From positions 21,344-85,343 of the forward strand of contig JASBVO010000018.1 in NCBI GenBank assembly GCA_029961105.1: a DNA stretch of 64,000 nucleotides, given 5' to 3'. The translations under genes were made by a program, and so were the position numbers. This DNA is from Micrococcus sp. GTDB taxonomy: Bacteria; Actinomycetota; Actinomycetes; Actinomycetales; Micrococcaceae. This document shows positions 10,001 through 17,498 of the stretch, in pieces; positions within the stretch are counted from its first letter, which is position 1; each line of letters opens with the position of its first letter. The notes beneath the pieces were generated by a model that searched no databases, was not told the DNA's origin, and was given only the letters and a program-made list of their open reading frames with translations.

Positions 10001-10667
10001 CGACGCTGGCGGCGTGGGCGCCCCAGCGGCGGCGCATCTGGTTCTGCGGCTCGGCCAGCAGTTCCACGCCGATCCCCACCGGCTCGTCCGAGCCGATGCT
10101 CAGGTTCTCCCCGGTCAGCCCGCCCAGCACGGAGCGCCAGTCCTCGCGCTCGGGTGCCTCGCCCCAGGCGCCGCCCTGCTCGGGGTCCTCGCCCCAGGGG
10201 ACCACCGCCTCGGTGTAGCGGTGCACTTCGCCCCAGCCCTGTACCGGGGGCGCGGCGTCCGGGTCCGGCATCCCCTCGGGCACCGCGCGCGCGACCTGGG
10301 GCCGCCAGTGCCGTCGCATCGCCTCCTCGGTCGCGGCGTAGAGCAGCGCGGCGGCGTGCTTGCAGTCGTTGCGGACCGGACAGGTGCAGCCGCCGCGCAG
10401 CGGGCGCCACGCCTCCAGCGCGTCCGGGGACGACGTCGGCCGGCCGGGGACCAGCAGTACGTACGTCTCGTATGGCAGCGGGTCATTGCCCTGCACCGAG
10501 GCGGTCAGGGTAGCGGGGCTGTTCGCACCGGCCTGCGCCGGGACGTCCCACTGCAGCGCGCTGACCGCGCCCTGGCGGGCGTAGGCCTTGCCCTTGCCGG
10601 CCGCCGCGGAGCCGACCAGGGCAGCGATGTCCTGGTCGGCGACGTACGGCAGCGTGGAGGCGGTCAT
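7038..10667 (-). CDS. SWIM zinc-finger SNF2-family DEAD/DEAH helicase
   Basis: 1,209 residues. The N-terminus carries a SWIM zinc finger (CTCPVRNDCKHAAALL; C-x-C-xn-C-x-H) about residue 95, followed by a long middle domain found in bacterial SNF2 proteins. The C-terminal half is a Swi2/Snf2 ATPase: Walker A ILADDMGLGKTVQ, motif II as DEAQ (LVLDEAQFVKN), motif III ITGTPMEN, and the helicase C domain ending in DRAHRIGQERTVMVYRMV. Such proteins translocate on double-stranded DNA and are implicated in transcription or repair, but the bacterial role is poorly defined. It starts at ATG 10667 and is a single transcription unit convergent with the deiminase-like gene. Confidence 0.93.
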   Translation of the reverse strand: MTASTLPYVADQDIAALVGSAAAGKGKAYARQGAVSALQWDVPAQAGANSPATLTASVQGNDPLPYETYVLLVPGRPTSSPDALEAWRPLRGGCTCPVRNDCKHAAALLYAATEEAMRRHWRPQVARAVPEGMPDPDAAPPVQGWGEVHRYTEAVVPWGEDPEQGGAWGEAPEREDWRSVLGGLTGENLSIGSDEPVGIGVELLAEPQNQMRRRWGAHAASVADVQSGAALQVHLRPMRRGSRGNWIKGGLTWKKFQYGGLRHQLREDQVELLGQFYRLFLAERPQGMFGNDETLRLDQLSGPPAWQLLTRARQLGIEFVGQGVVGEVVLAEPASVRLDVRGESDLAVVPVVESGGTPVPGARAAGTGGFIAADVPDDAPQWGAQVRLTLVPAQHTLPRPVLDLLKQDEPLQIPAGETEEFFYDVYPRLSRMMPVDSTDGSVEFPEVPAPELQLHVRYGKDHRASLDWSWLYWGPRRELPLEARRSRSRGGWSPTGYSGRARNPEADRDIEHEDAVLDRVGEHWSLGGARGGQHLAGMETARFVEHVLPVLQGLEHVSVTEHGTRPDYRELTDDPLVRITQVEPGRKNDNDWYDLGFEITVGGELFPFTEVFTALAEGQKALMLKDGTWFRLDHPSFQKLRDLISEAEVMGDWSSERPRISRYDVGLWEEFEDLAHESVAVRAWQETVGALKDLREIPTPAVPGGLDARLRPYQLEGYAWLSFLYDHGLGGILADDMGLGKTVQTLALIVRARELSAPGPGEHITDAMAAQHAQAQGESAPPPPVTPPFLVVAPSSVLSVWKEEAERFAPDLDLRVLDTTAAKRGTSVAEEVAGADIVVTSYTLLRLDSEQYTALDWDGLVLDEAQFVKNRSAKAHQAAREIRAPFRLAITGTPMENSLSDLWALLSLTASGLFPSHTVFRQEYTKPIESPDPSEDGARFAAERMARLRRRIRPFMLRRTKELVASDLPPKQEQVTHVELVPKHRRLYDQVLQRERKKVLGLLQNMDENRFVIFRSLTLLRMLALDPAIVDEEYASVPSSKMEQLMENLEEIVAEGHRVIIFSQFTSFLSRVGDRLAEHGVAYAYLDGSTRNRAEVITGFKQGTAPAFLVSLKAGGFGLTLTEADYVFLLDPWWNPATEAQAVDRAHRIGQERTVMVYRMVAEGTIEEKVLALQQRKAALFSSLTDGDTAFASTITADDVRELFAPDRD

Positions 10668-10832
10668 CGTTCCATGCTTTCACGGACGACGGACAGGGTT
10701 GGAGTGGTCCACAGTGATGGGCAGATCTCCCCATCGCCCCACCGATGGCGATGGGGAATACTGGGCGAGGCTGCAGGATGGTCCGAAGCGGCCGAACCAC
10801 GGCCGGCACATCACGAGGGGGCGAGTGAGGAC

Positions 10833-10922
10833 ATGGGCATCACCCACTCCTTCCGGCACAGTGAGGACGACTCCATCGGGGAGAAGGCCAAGGACTTCGT
10901 CGGCGGACTGTTCCAGTGGTAG
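10833..10922 (+). CDS. Possible 29-residue peptide upstream of membrane protein
   Basis: ATG at 10833 sits 4-5 nt after GTGAGG and opens a frame of 29 codons with a charged, helical product (starts MGITHSFRHSEDDS, ends GGLFQW). Its stop lies 11 nt before the GTG start of the next gene, whose ribosome site AGAGGA overlaps the stop codon. That spacing fits a leader peptide or a coupled small gene. No family is recognised, and coding is not certain at this length. Confidence 0.4.
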   Translation: MGITHSFRHSEDDSIGEKAKDFVGGLFQW

Positions 10923-10933
10923 AGGATGTGTTC

Positions 10934-11356
10934 GTGGCGCTCATCGCCTGGTTCCTGCAGTACGGGTTCTTCGTCGTCGGAGGTGCCATGGTGGCCCAGG
11001 CCATCCTGGCGTGGTCCGGCACGTGGCGGCGGTGGGTGCATCACCTGCCGCCCGGCTTCGCCGTGACTAAGTGGAATTTCTTCCCCTTCTGCATGGGACT
11101 GTTCGGCCTCGGGCTCGTCTTCATCAGGCTCGGCATCAACGCCGACGTCGGGACCATCCCGGGGTCCAAGGGCATCTATGACGGCATCGGCGTCCTGTTC
11201 TTCGCGTTGTCCCTGGTCGCCTTCGTGTGGTGGCCGGCTGCCCTGGCCCCGGGTTGGCACCGCGACTGGATCCGATGGGCCGCACTGAACGGGACCGACC
11301 CTCGCGAGACAGATCCCTGGCCCACCGAGGTCGAGCGAGCAGAAGGGCGACGATGA
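10934..11356 (+). CDS. Small membrane protein, paralogue of the one at 18634-19059
   Basis: 140 residues with about three hydrophobic segments: an N-terminal helix (ALIAWFLQYGFFVVGGAM), one around FPFCMGLFGLGLVFIRLG, and one at IGVLFFALSLVAFVWWPAAL. A soluble tail ends in TDPWPTEVERAEGRR. GTG 10934 is chosen because AGAGGA is 7 nt upstream; an in-frame GTG at 10916 lies inside the preceding peptide. The pattern W-S-G-x-W-R-x-W, N-x-x-P-F, G-L-F-G, W-W-P-A-A-L-x-P, D-W, T-D-P-W-P is shared with the product of 18634-19059. No known function. Confidence 0.75.
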   Translation: MALIAWFLQYGFFVVGGAMVAQAILAWSGTWRRWVHHLPPGFAVTKWNFFPFCMGLFGLGLVFIRLGINADVGTIPGSKGIYDGIGVLFFALSLVAFVWWPAALAPGWHRDWIRWAALNGTDPRETDPWPTEVERAEGRR

Positions 11357-11414
11357 CCGCTACCGACGGGCGCGCCCCGGACAACGACCGCGGCGTCTGG
11401 GGACGGCAGGGGAG

Positions 11415-11438
11415 GGGCCGCTCCGGCTGAAGCGGCCC
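11415..11438. terminator. GC-rich hairpin between convergent genes
   Basis: GGGCCGCT and AGCGGCCC arms (8 bp) around an 8-nt loop, followed closely by a second inverted repeat (CCCGGGA-N3-TCCCGGG, about 11445-11461). They lie between the converging membrane-protein gene and the permease gene. There is no T-tract. Confidence 0.5.
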
Positions 11439-11467
11439 GTCCGGCCCGGGACTCTCCCGGGCCCCGC

Positions 11468-12751
11468 TCAGCGCGGCGTCTCACCGCGATCCGGGGTCAC
11501 TTTCGGCACCGCCGAGGCCGCCTCGTCTTCGGAGGCCTGCTCCACCGCTGACACCCCGGCGGGACCGGCCGACTCCACGGCGGCCTTCGCCTTGCCCTCG
11601 CCGGACTGCCGGGACCGCAGCCGGGCCAAGGCCGTGTGGTTCCGGGCCTCCATGCCGCGCAGGTCAGAGGCGATGAACGAGTTGATCCACCGGGACTGCG
11701 GATCGGCGTCGATCATGACCGCCTTCATCAGCAGCGTGGCCGGCAGGGCCAGGATGGCGCCGAGCGGACCGAGGATCCAGGCCCAGAACAGCAGGGACAG
11801 GAAGGAGACGGTGGGGATCACGCCCACGGCGTCGCCGGTGAACTTGGGCTGGATGATCGACTGCAGCACGAAGTTCAGGATCGAGTAGGACACGATCACC
11901 GCGAAGAACGCGCCCCAGCCGCCCTCCACCAGGCCCAGCAGCGCCGGCGGGATCATGCCGATGATGAACCCAACGTTGGGGATGTAGTTGGTCAGGAAGC
12001 TCAGCACGCCCCAGACCCAGATCATCGGCACCCCGATGATCGCCAGGACAGCCACGTCCAGCACGGCCACGAGTAACCCGAAGACCGTGGTGACGATCCA
12101 GTACCGCCGCACCCCCTGTGCGAAGGCGGTCAGGGCCCGTCCGAGCTCGTATTTGGCGGTGTTCAGCAGGTCGATCCGCCGTTCCACGGCCACGGAGTCC
12201 ATGGCCAGGAAGAACACGGCCATGATGACCGTGGCAAGAAGCCCGATGATGGCCGTGACGTTGGACAACAGCGCGGTGATCAGGCCGGTGGCGGTGGACA
12301 CCACGGTGGACATGTTCAGTCCGGCCAGTTGCTCGATGACCATGTCCGGGGTGACGCCGAAGCTGCCGATCCAGTCCACCATGCCGTCGTAGATGCTGGT
12401 GAACTGGGCGCTGTACTCCGGCAACGCCATCATCAGCTCAGAGGCCGACCAGAAGATCAGCGCCAGGAACACGATCAGCACCACCACCACGAGCAGCACC
12501 GTCACGGAGGCCCCAAGGAAGCGGTGGACGCCCTTGTTGATCAGCCACGCCTGCAGGGGGTAGGCGATGATCACCAGGTTCAGGCCGAGGAACACCGGCC
12601 CGACGATGCTCTGCAGCCCCTGGACGAACTGCAGCGCGACGACGAGTCCGGCCAGGCACAGCACGATGACCAGGAACCGCGGCCACGCCCTGGGAGGTTT
12701 CGCCTCGGTCCTGCCGTCATCCGCCGCGCCCGCGGCCTGCGTCTTCTCCAC
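11468..12751 (-). CDS. AI-2E family transporter (PerM/TqsA-like permease)
   Basis: 427 residues from the GTG at 12751. An upstream in-frame ATG at 12892 would add an Arg/Pro-rich stretch that does not look coding. After a short charged leader there are about eight membrane segments, starting FLVIVLCLAGLVVALQFVQ. The typical family loop (MALPEYSAQFTSIYDGMVDWI) and the signature region NYIPNVGFIIGMIPPALLGLV are present. The family includes Na+/H+ antiporters and the AI-2 exporter TqsA; the substrate here is unknown. The last 70 residues are a charged cytoplasmic tail. Confidence 0.88.
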   Translation of the reverse strand: MEKTQAAGAADDGRTEAKPPRAWPRFLVIVLCLAGLVVALQFVQGLQSIVGPVFLGLNLVIIAYPLQAWLINKGVHRFLGASVTVLLVVVVLIVFLALIFWSASELMMALPEYSAQFTSIYDGMVDWIGSFGVTPDMVIEQLAGLNMSTVVSTATGLITALLSNVTAIIGLLATVIMAVFFLAMDSVAVERRIDLLNTAKYELGRALTAFAQGVRRYWIVTTVFGLLVAVLDVAVLAIIGVPMIWVWGVLSFLTNYIPNVGFIIGMIPPALLGLVEGGWGAFFAVIVSYSILNFVLQSIIQPKFTGDAVGVIPTVSFLSLLFWAWILGPLGAILALPATLLMKAVMIDADPQSRWINSFIASDLRGMEARNHTALARLRSRQSGEGKAKAAVESAGPAGVSAVEQASEDEAASAVPKVTPDRGETPR

Positions 12752-13007
12752 GTCCTGCAGTCTACGGCGGGGCCGCGGCCCCGCCTCCGTCCGAGGGTGA
12801 CGACCGGGAGGCGACGCCGGACCGGCTGCCGGGCGACGCCTCGAACGACGGCCCGGGGGACTGAAGACGACCCTGCGGATCGAATCAGACAATGTGGCGA
12901 CCGAATCGGAAGACCCAGCGACTAAGTTACCGGCTGGTATTGCATTCGGCGGCCGGTGTTGACACCCTCAAGGGGATACCCGGCAGTAGCCCTGAGAGGA
13001 CCGCACC

Positions 13008-14153
13008 ATGCGCCGTCGCATCTTCGAGACCGAGCACGATGACTTCCGCGATTCCGTCGCGGAGTTCGTCAAGCGCCACGTCACTCCGTACGTCGAGCAA
13101 TGGGCCCAGGACAAGGGCCTGCCCCGCGAACTGTGGCGGGCGGCCGGCGAGCAGGGCCTGCTGGGTCTCGAGGTCCCGGAGCAGTACGGTGGTGGCTATC
13201 CGCAGGACTACCGCTTCAACGCGGTGCTCTTCGAGGAACTCGCCAAGGTCAACTTCGCCCTGCCGTCCTGCATCGGCATCCACGCGGACATCGTCCCGCC
13301 CTACATCGTGAAGCTGGGCACCCCGGAGCAGCACGAGCGCTGGCTGCCCGGCATCGCCGACGGCTCCACCATCGCCGCCATCGCCATGACCGAGCCCTCC
13401 GGTGGCTCGGACCTGGCCAACCTGCGCACCAGCGCGGTCAGGGATGGGGACGACTGGATCATCAATGGTTCCAAGACGTTCATCACCAACGGCTACTCGG
13501 CGGACCTGGTGGTGGTCGCCGCACGGACCAGTCCGGAGAAGAAGGCCAGGGGCATCACCCTGTTCGGCGTGGAGGCCACCATGGAGGGCTTCCACCGCGG
13601 CCGCAAGCTGGACAAGGTGGGCCAGCCGGAATCGGACACCGCGGAGCTGTTCTTCGACAACCTCCGCGTCCCGTCCGAGAACATCATCGGCGAGGTGGAC
13701 ACCGGGTTCATCCAGATGATGGTGAACCTGCCCCAGGAGCGCCTCGGCGCCGCGGTCTACGGCCTGGCCCACGCCCGGGAGATCCTGGACGAGACCATCG
13801 AGTACACCAAGGAGCGCCAGGCCTTTGGCCAGCCCATCGGCGCCTTCCAGCACAACAAGTTCCGGCTCGCCGAACTGGTGACGAAGGCCCAGGTGACCCA
13901 GGCCTTCGTGGACGAGGCCGTCCTGGCCCACTCCGCCGGTGAACTGACCGCCGTCGACGCGGCCAAGGCCAAGTACTGGGCCTCGGACGTGCAGAACGAG
14001 ATCCTGGACGACTGCGTCCAGCTGTACGGCGGCTATGGCTACATGAACGAGTACCGGGTGGCCCGCGCCTGGAAGGACGCCCGCGTCAACCGCATCTGGG
14101 CCGGCTCGAACGAGATCATGAAGGAACTCATCGGCCGCGACCTCGGGCTCTGA
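13008..14153 (+). CDS. Acyl-CoA dehydrogenase
   Basis: 381 residues, standard length for an FAD-dependent acyl-CoA dehydrogenase introducing the alpha,beta double bond. The N-terminal helical domain contains GLLGLEVPEQYGGG. The middle barrel carries AIAMTEPSGGSDLANLRT and the WIINGSKTFITNG motif. The C-terminal helical domain carries QAFGQPIGAFQ and LYGGYGYMNEYRVAR, where the Glu is the expected catalytic base. The ATG lies after GAGAGGACCGCACC. It is monocistronic, with no electron-transfer flavoprotein or thioesterase gene nearby, so the natural acyl substrate cannot be inferred. Confidence 0.93.
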   Translation: MRRRIFETEHDDFRDSVAEFVKRHVTPYVEQWAQDKGLPRELWRAAGEQGLLGLEVPEQYGGGYPQDYRFNAVLFEELAKVNFALPSCIGIHADIVPPYIVKLGTPEQHERWLPGIADGSTIAAIAMTEPSGGSDLANLRTSAVRDGDDWIINGSKTFITNGYSADLVVVAARTSPEKKARGITLFGVEATMEGFHRGRKLDKVGQPESDTAELFFDNLRVPSENIIGEVDTGFIQMMVNLPQERLGAAVYGLAHAREILDETIEYTKERQAFGQPIGAFQHNKFRLAELVTKAQVTQAFVDEAVLAHSAGELTAVDAAKAKYWASDVQNEILDDCVQLYGGYGYMNEYRVARAWKDARVNRIWAGSNEIMKELIGRDLGL

Positions 14154-14204
14154 GAACGCTGGCGCACCTTCCTGCCGCCGTCGGGATCGCGTTCCCCTGC
14201 CGCC

Positions 14205-14266
14205 GTCATGATCGAGAGGACTGGTCATCCCGGGTACCGGGGGTGACCAGTCCTCTCGGCCATGAC
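14205..14266. terminator. Long hairpin, related to the one at 655-703
   Basis: Inner arms 14214-14227 and 14244-14257 are perfectly complementary over 14 bp. Outer 6-bp arms (14205-14210 with 14261-14266) extend the stem. It separates the acyl-CoA dehydrogenase gene from the converging DUF2945 gene. The centre (GGTCATCCCGGGTACCGG) closely matches the hairpin after the first gene of the window. Confidence 0.7.
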
Positions 14267-14313
14267 AGAAGAGCCCAGGGCCGGTGTCGGGCCCAGTTCG
14301 CAGGGCTCAGGGC

Positions 14314-14538
14314 TCAGGAGGAGAGTTTCGTCAGCGCGCTGCCCTTGTGCGCCGCGAGGTGATGGGTCTTGTCACTCTTGATCTCGTACTGCGGCTCGTC
14401 CTTCGAAGCGCGCCTGGTCCGGCCCTTGAACTCGAAGTCGCTGGTGTGCACCTTGGTGATGGTGCCCCTGACGCGGCCGGCCTCGGAGTTCCAGCTGACG
14501 TGGTCCCCCACGGAGTAGTGGGTCGATGTTCCGGACAT
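14314..14538 (-). CDS. DUF2945 / hypervirulence-associated TUDOR-domain protein
   Basis: 74 residues: a small beta-barrel protein with the family hallmarks YSVGDHVSWNSEAGRVRGTI and the central FKGRTRRASKDEPQYEIKS segment. These proteins are common in soil bacteria and fungi. A Tudor-like fold is known for the family, but the ligand and role are not. The ATG at 14538 follows GGAGGAG. It is downstream of a cupin gene on the same strand with a 132-nt gap, so co-transcription is possible. Confidence 0.85.
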   Translation of the reverse strand: MSGTSTHYSVGDHVSWNSEAGRVRGTITKVHTSDFEFKGRTRRASKDEPQYEIKSDKTHHLAAHKGSALTKLSS

Positions 14539-14670
14539 GGCTCCTCCTGGCCTGGTGGGTTCCCGTCGAGCGGACTGACGCCCGGCCGGGCCTTCGACGC
14601 CACCCTATGCCCGCGACCGGGGTGCGGGCCCGCACCGAGGGGCCACGGCGTCCCCACGCTGCCCGACGGC

Positions 14671-15027
14671 TCAACTCGGGCCGAGCTGCTGAGAAGCGCC
14701 GGCGCCCGGGGCGGCGTCCCGGGCGTGCCCGCCGCGCTTGAGTTCGACGAAGATCGCCCGGGAGGGCGTGTCCCCGGTGTTCTCCCCCGAATGGCGCTGT
14801 GCGGGCACCCAGTTGACCGTCCCGGCAGGGATGTCGACGTCCCGCTGGTGATCTCCGGCCACCAGCCGGCGGCGGATGTGGCTGAGGGTGTACATGACGC
14901 TGTCGGGATGATCGTGCGGTGTCGTCCGGTCCCCCGGTTCGTCGTGGTATTCCAGCACCCGCACCTCGTCGTTCTCGAAGAGCACCGCGTAGTGCTCCGG
15001 ATTCGTGACCACTGGATCGAGTTCCAC
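14671..15027 (-). CDS. Small cupin-fold protein
   Basis: 118 residues forming a single cupin barrel. The metal-type motif is PHDHPDSVMYTL (H-x-H), and the second part is GTVNWVPAQRHSGENTG with a His. The body FENDEVRVLEYHDEPGDRT is typical of small cytoplasmic cupins in actinobacteria. GTG 15027 is preferred because GGAGGA lies about 10 nt upstream; a TTG at 15048 lacks a site. No substrate is known. Confidence 0.75.
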   Translation of the reverse strand: MELDPVVTNPEHYAVLFENDEVRVLEYHDEPGDRTTPHDHPDSVMYTLSHIRRRLVAGDHQRDVDIPAGTVNWVPAQRHSGENTGDTPSRAIFVELKRGGHARDAAPGAGASQQLGPS

Positions 15028-15146
15028 ACCAGCAGTGTCCTCCCGCAACGGCTCCAGTCCCAGACCTGCGGACCGCAGGAGGGCGCGGGATGCACGGGAC
15101 CTTCCCCGCAGTCCCGGCGTCGAGGATCCTGAACCCGGAGGTGTGC

Positions 15147-15899
15147 ATGCCTGACTGGTTGCTGGCCGGCGGTTCCGGCCTGATCGCCGGTGCGGCGCTG
15201 CTGCTGGGCAGCGCCATCGCCTGGTTCGCCGACGTGCCGCGCCAGTTGGTCGCGGCCGTGATGGCCTTCGGCTCCGGCGTGCTGATCTCCGCCCTGACCT
15301 TCGAACTCGTCGACGAGGCCCTCTCCACCGGTGGGCTCACCGCCACGGTCATCGGCTTCGCCGTCGGCGCGGTGGTCTACGTGGGGCTGAACATCGTGTT
15401 GGCCCGCTTCGGTGCCCGGCACCGCAAGCGCTCCGGCGACCAGCAGTCCGGCCCAGAGGCGGACGGCAGCGGCGGGGCCATCGCGATCGGTGCCCTGCTG
15501 GACGGTGTCCCGGAGTCCATGGTGCTGGGCCTGAGCGTGCTCGTGGGCGGCGGGGTCAGCCTGCCGATGTTCGTCGCCGTGTTCATCTCCAATGTCCCGG
15601 AGGGGCTGTCCAGCACGGCCGGCTGGAAGCGCGCGGGGCGAGGAGTGGGCTACGTGTTCGGGATCTGGGGCGGCATCGCCGTGGCGTCGGGACTGGCGGC
15701 GCTGGCCGGCTACCTGCTGCTGGACGGCGCCGCCCCCGCCACGCTGGCCTTCGTCAATGCCCTGGCCGCCGGGGCCATCCTGGCGATGATCACGGACACC
15801 ATGATCCCGGAGGCCTTCGAGGACGCCGCCCTGTATGCGGGACTGATCGCCGCCGCCGGCTTCCTGGCCGCCTTCAGCCTGCACGCGGCGAGCGGGTGA
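15147..15899 (+). CDS. ZIP-family metal transporter
   Basis: 250 residues with eight predicted membrane helices. The two conserved metal-path motifs are visible: IAIGALLDGVPESMVLGLSV (helix 4; the usual H is replaced by D in LDGVPE) and VAVFISNVPEGLSSTAG (helix 5). A charged cytoplasmic loop (RFGARHRKRSGDQQ) lies between helices 3 and 4. ATG 15147 follows CGGAG by 6 nt; an upstream in-frame ATG at 15090 has no site. Family members import Zn, Fe or other divalent metals, and the Asp/Asn/Glu ligands here do not settle which. Confidence 0.85.
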   Translation: MPDWLLAGGSGLIAGAALLLGSAIAWFADVPRQLVAAVMAFGSGVLISALTFELVDEALSTGGLTATVIGFAVGAVVYVGLNIVLARFGARHRKRSGDQQSGPEADGSGGAIAIGALLDGVPESMVLGLSVLVGGGVSLPMFVAVFISNVPEGLSSTAGWKRAGRGVGYVFGIWGGIAVASGLAALAGYLLLDGAAPATLAFVNALAAGAILAMITDTMIPEAFEDAALYAGLIAAAGFLAAFSLHAASG

Positions 15900-15906
15900 C
15901 GAGAGG

Positions 15907-16692
15907 ATGACCAGAGCACGACGACGGCGGGAGACCGGGGTGGACCGGTGGCTGTTCACCGGGCACATCGCCGGGGCCGGGACCACCGGCGGCACCCGGC
16001 TGGTGCTCGGCGCGTGGGACCACAGCCCGCACGGGCCCTTCGCGGACGTCATGGTGGCGCACCCGGACGGCCGGCGAGAGCTGCTGGCCCCGGATGACTG
16101 GGTCGCCGACTTCGTCTCGGCCACCTACGTATTCGACGACGTCCGGCGGGTCCCCGTATCCGTCACCGTTGACGAGCCCGGGCCCGGAGACAGGGCCGGA
16201 GACAGCGCCCGGTCCTGGACCGGCGACGTGACCCAACCCAAGCCCAGTGACGTGGTCCGATCCGGGGCCGATGACGTGGTTGGTCGAGGCGGTCGCACGG
16301 CAGCCCCCGCTGCCCGGCCGGGATCCCGCTGGACGGTCCGTGCCGGGCCGCTGCACTGGGAGTTCACGGTGGGGCCGCGGTCGGCCTGGGGGCAACTGCT
16401 GCGCGCCATCCCGCCGCGACTGGGCCGCACGCTGACGGTGGCGCGGTTCAGTGACCGGGTGGCCCGCGTGGTGATGCCCGGCGTGCGGACGCTCGGCACG
16501 GCCGGGAACGACCGGCTGGAGTGGTACTCGGCCCGGGACCTGCACCGCATCACCGCCTCCACCGCCACCTGGGACGGCCGGGATCTGGGCGGCCTGGCAA
16601 ACATGGACCCGCCACCGCAGTTCGGGTTCAGCTCCACCCCGAGGAGGCCCATGCTGACCACGTTGACCAGCACGGTGCGGGTCCCACGCTGA
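15907..16692 (+). CDS. Conserved hypothetical protein
   Basis: 261 residues, soluble, with no signal peptide. An N-terminal conserved block (WLFTGHIAGAGTTGGTRLVL, SPHGPFADVMV, LLAPDDWVADFV, TYVFDDV) is followed by a variable Asp/Ser/Arg-rich insert (about 85-140). A second conserved block follows (GPLHWEFTVGPRSAWGQLLR, IPPRLGRTLTVARFSDRVAR, PPPQFGFSS). The architecture looks like a single beta-rich fold broken by an insert. No function is recognised. It begins 7 nt after the ZIP gene stop and is probably co-transcribed with it. Confidence 0.72.
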   Translation: MTRARRRRETGVDRWLFTGHIAGAGTTGGTRLVLGAWDHSPHGPFADVMVAHPDGRRELLAPDDWVADFVSATYVFDDVRRVPVSVTVDEPGPGDRAGDSARSWTGDVTQPKPSDVVRSGADDVVGRGGRTAAPAARPGSRWTVRAGPLHWEFTVGPRSAWGQLLRAIPPRLGRTLTVARFSDRVARVVMPGVRTLGTAGNDRLEWYSARDLHRITASTATWDGRDLGGLANMDPPPQFGFSSTPRRPMLTTLTSTVRVPR

Positions 16693-16768
16693 CCGAGGAC
16701 AGCCGGCGGGAAACGCGCAGGCCCGGCTGGGACTGGCGCCGCCCCGGACGCGATGCTGTGATGGACGC

Positions 16769-17365
16769 ATGATCCGGCACGAGCGCATCGAGGACTACCT
16801 GAACCGTCTGGCCTCCGGGGAGCCGACGCCCGGTGGGGGTGCGACGGGCGCGCTCATGGCCGCCCAGGGCGCCGGCTTGGTAGCCATGGCGGCCCGGTTC
16901 AGCGAGCGGGAGGAACTGGCTGCCCGCTGTGAGCAGATCGCCGCCACCGCACTGGGACTCTCGGACGCGGACGAGTCGGGCTTCGCCTCCGTCGCCGACG
17001 CCTTCGCGCTGCCCCAGGACACCGAGGCCGAGCGTGCCGAGCGCTCCCAGCAGATCCAGGAGAGCATCAAGCGGGCCGCGGAACCGCCCGGGGCCATCGT
17101 GACGGTGGCGGCCGGCGTCGTGCGGGTGGCAACCGAGCTGCTCCAGGACTGCAACCAGAACGTGCTCAGCGACGTGGGTGCGGCGCTCGGCGCGGAACGC
17201 GGCGCCCTCGTGGCGGCCGTGGTCACCCTCGAGACGGACCTGGCACCGCTGAAGGACCCCGACGCCGAGAGGCGGCTGCGCAAGGACATCGACGGGGCCG
17301 CGCGGCTCATCGAGGATGTGGACGCCCTGGTCACGCGGGTGCGGAGGATGATCCGGGGCGGGTGA
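16769..17365 (+). CDS. Cyclodeaminase/cyclohydrolase family protein
   Basis: 198 residues, all-helical, resembling the formiminotetrahydrofolate cyclodeaminase domain family (FTCD_C). The N-terminus YLNRLASGEPTPGGGATGAL is the family signature. LVAMAARFSEREE and the long C-terminal helices follow. Known members convert 5-formimino-THF to methenyl-THF or act as methenyl-THF cyclohydrolases. A hut operon is 3 kb away, but its last enzyme (HutG) does not need folate, so a link is only speculative. Confidence 0.82.
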   Translation: MIRHERIEDYLNRLASGEPTPGGGATGALMAAQGAGLVAMAARFSEREELAARCEQIAATALGLSDADESGFASVADAFALPQDTEAERAERSQQIQESIKRAAEPPGAIVTVAAGVVRVATELLQDCNQNVLSDVGAALGAERGALVAAVVTLETDLAPLKDPDAERRLRKDIDGAARLIEDVDALVTRVRRMIRGG

Positions 17366-17498
17366 CGAGTCCCCGACGGCGTCCGTCCGGGTCCGGAGGA
17401 CATGGCACCCTGCGGACCCGCCCGGACGGGTCCTCTCAGTCCGGACAACCGGCAGCCTGGAACCACCGGCCGCAGGACGGCAGAGCCGGACGTCGTCC

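Noticed and set aside
7917..10922. 1,001-codon plus-strand frame opposite the helicase gene
   Set aside because: Composition is typical of a mirror frame in high-GC DNA; the helicase motifs are on the other strand.
11353..11430. 25-codon frame starting inside the stop of the membrane-protein gene
   Set aside because: Arg/Gly-rich product without features, and it runs into the terminator hairpin; coding not supported.
13008..14153. Assignment of the acyl-CoA dehydrogenase to a specific amino-acid pathway
   Set aside because: No partner genes nearby and no residue pattern specific enough to choose between isovaleryl-, glutaryl- or fatty-acyl-CoA.
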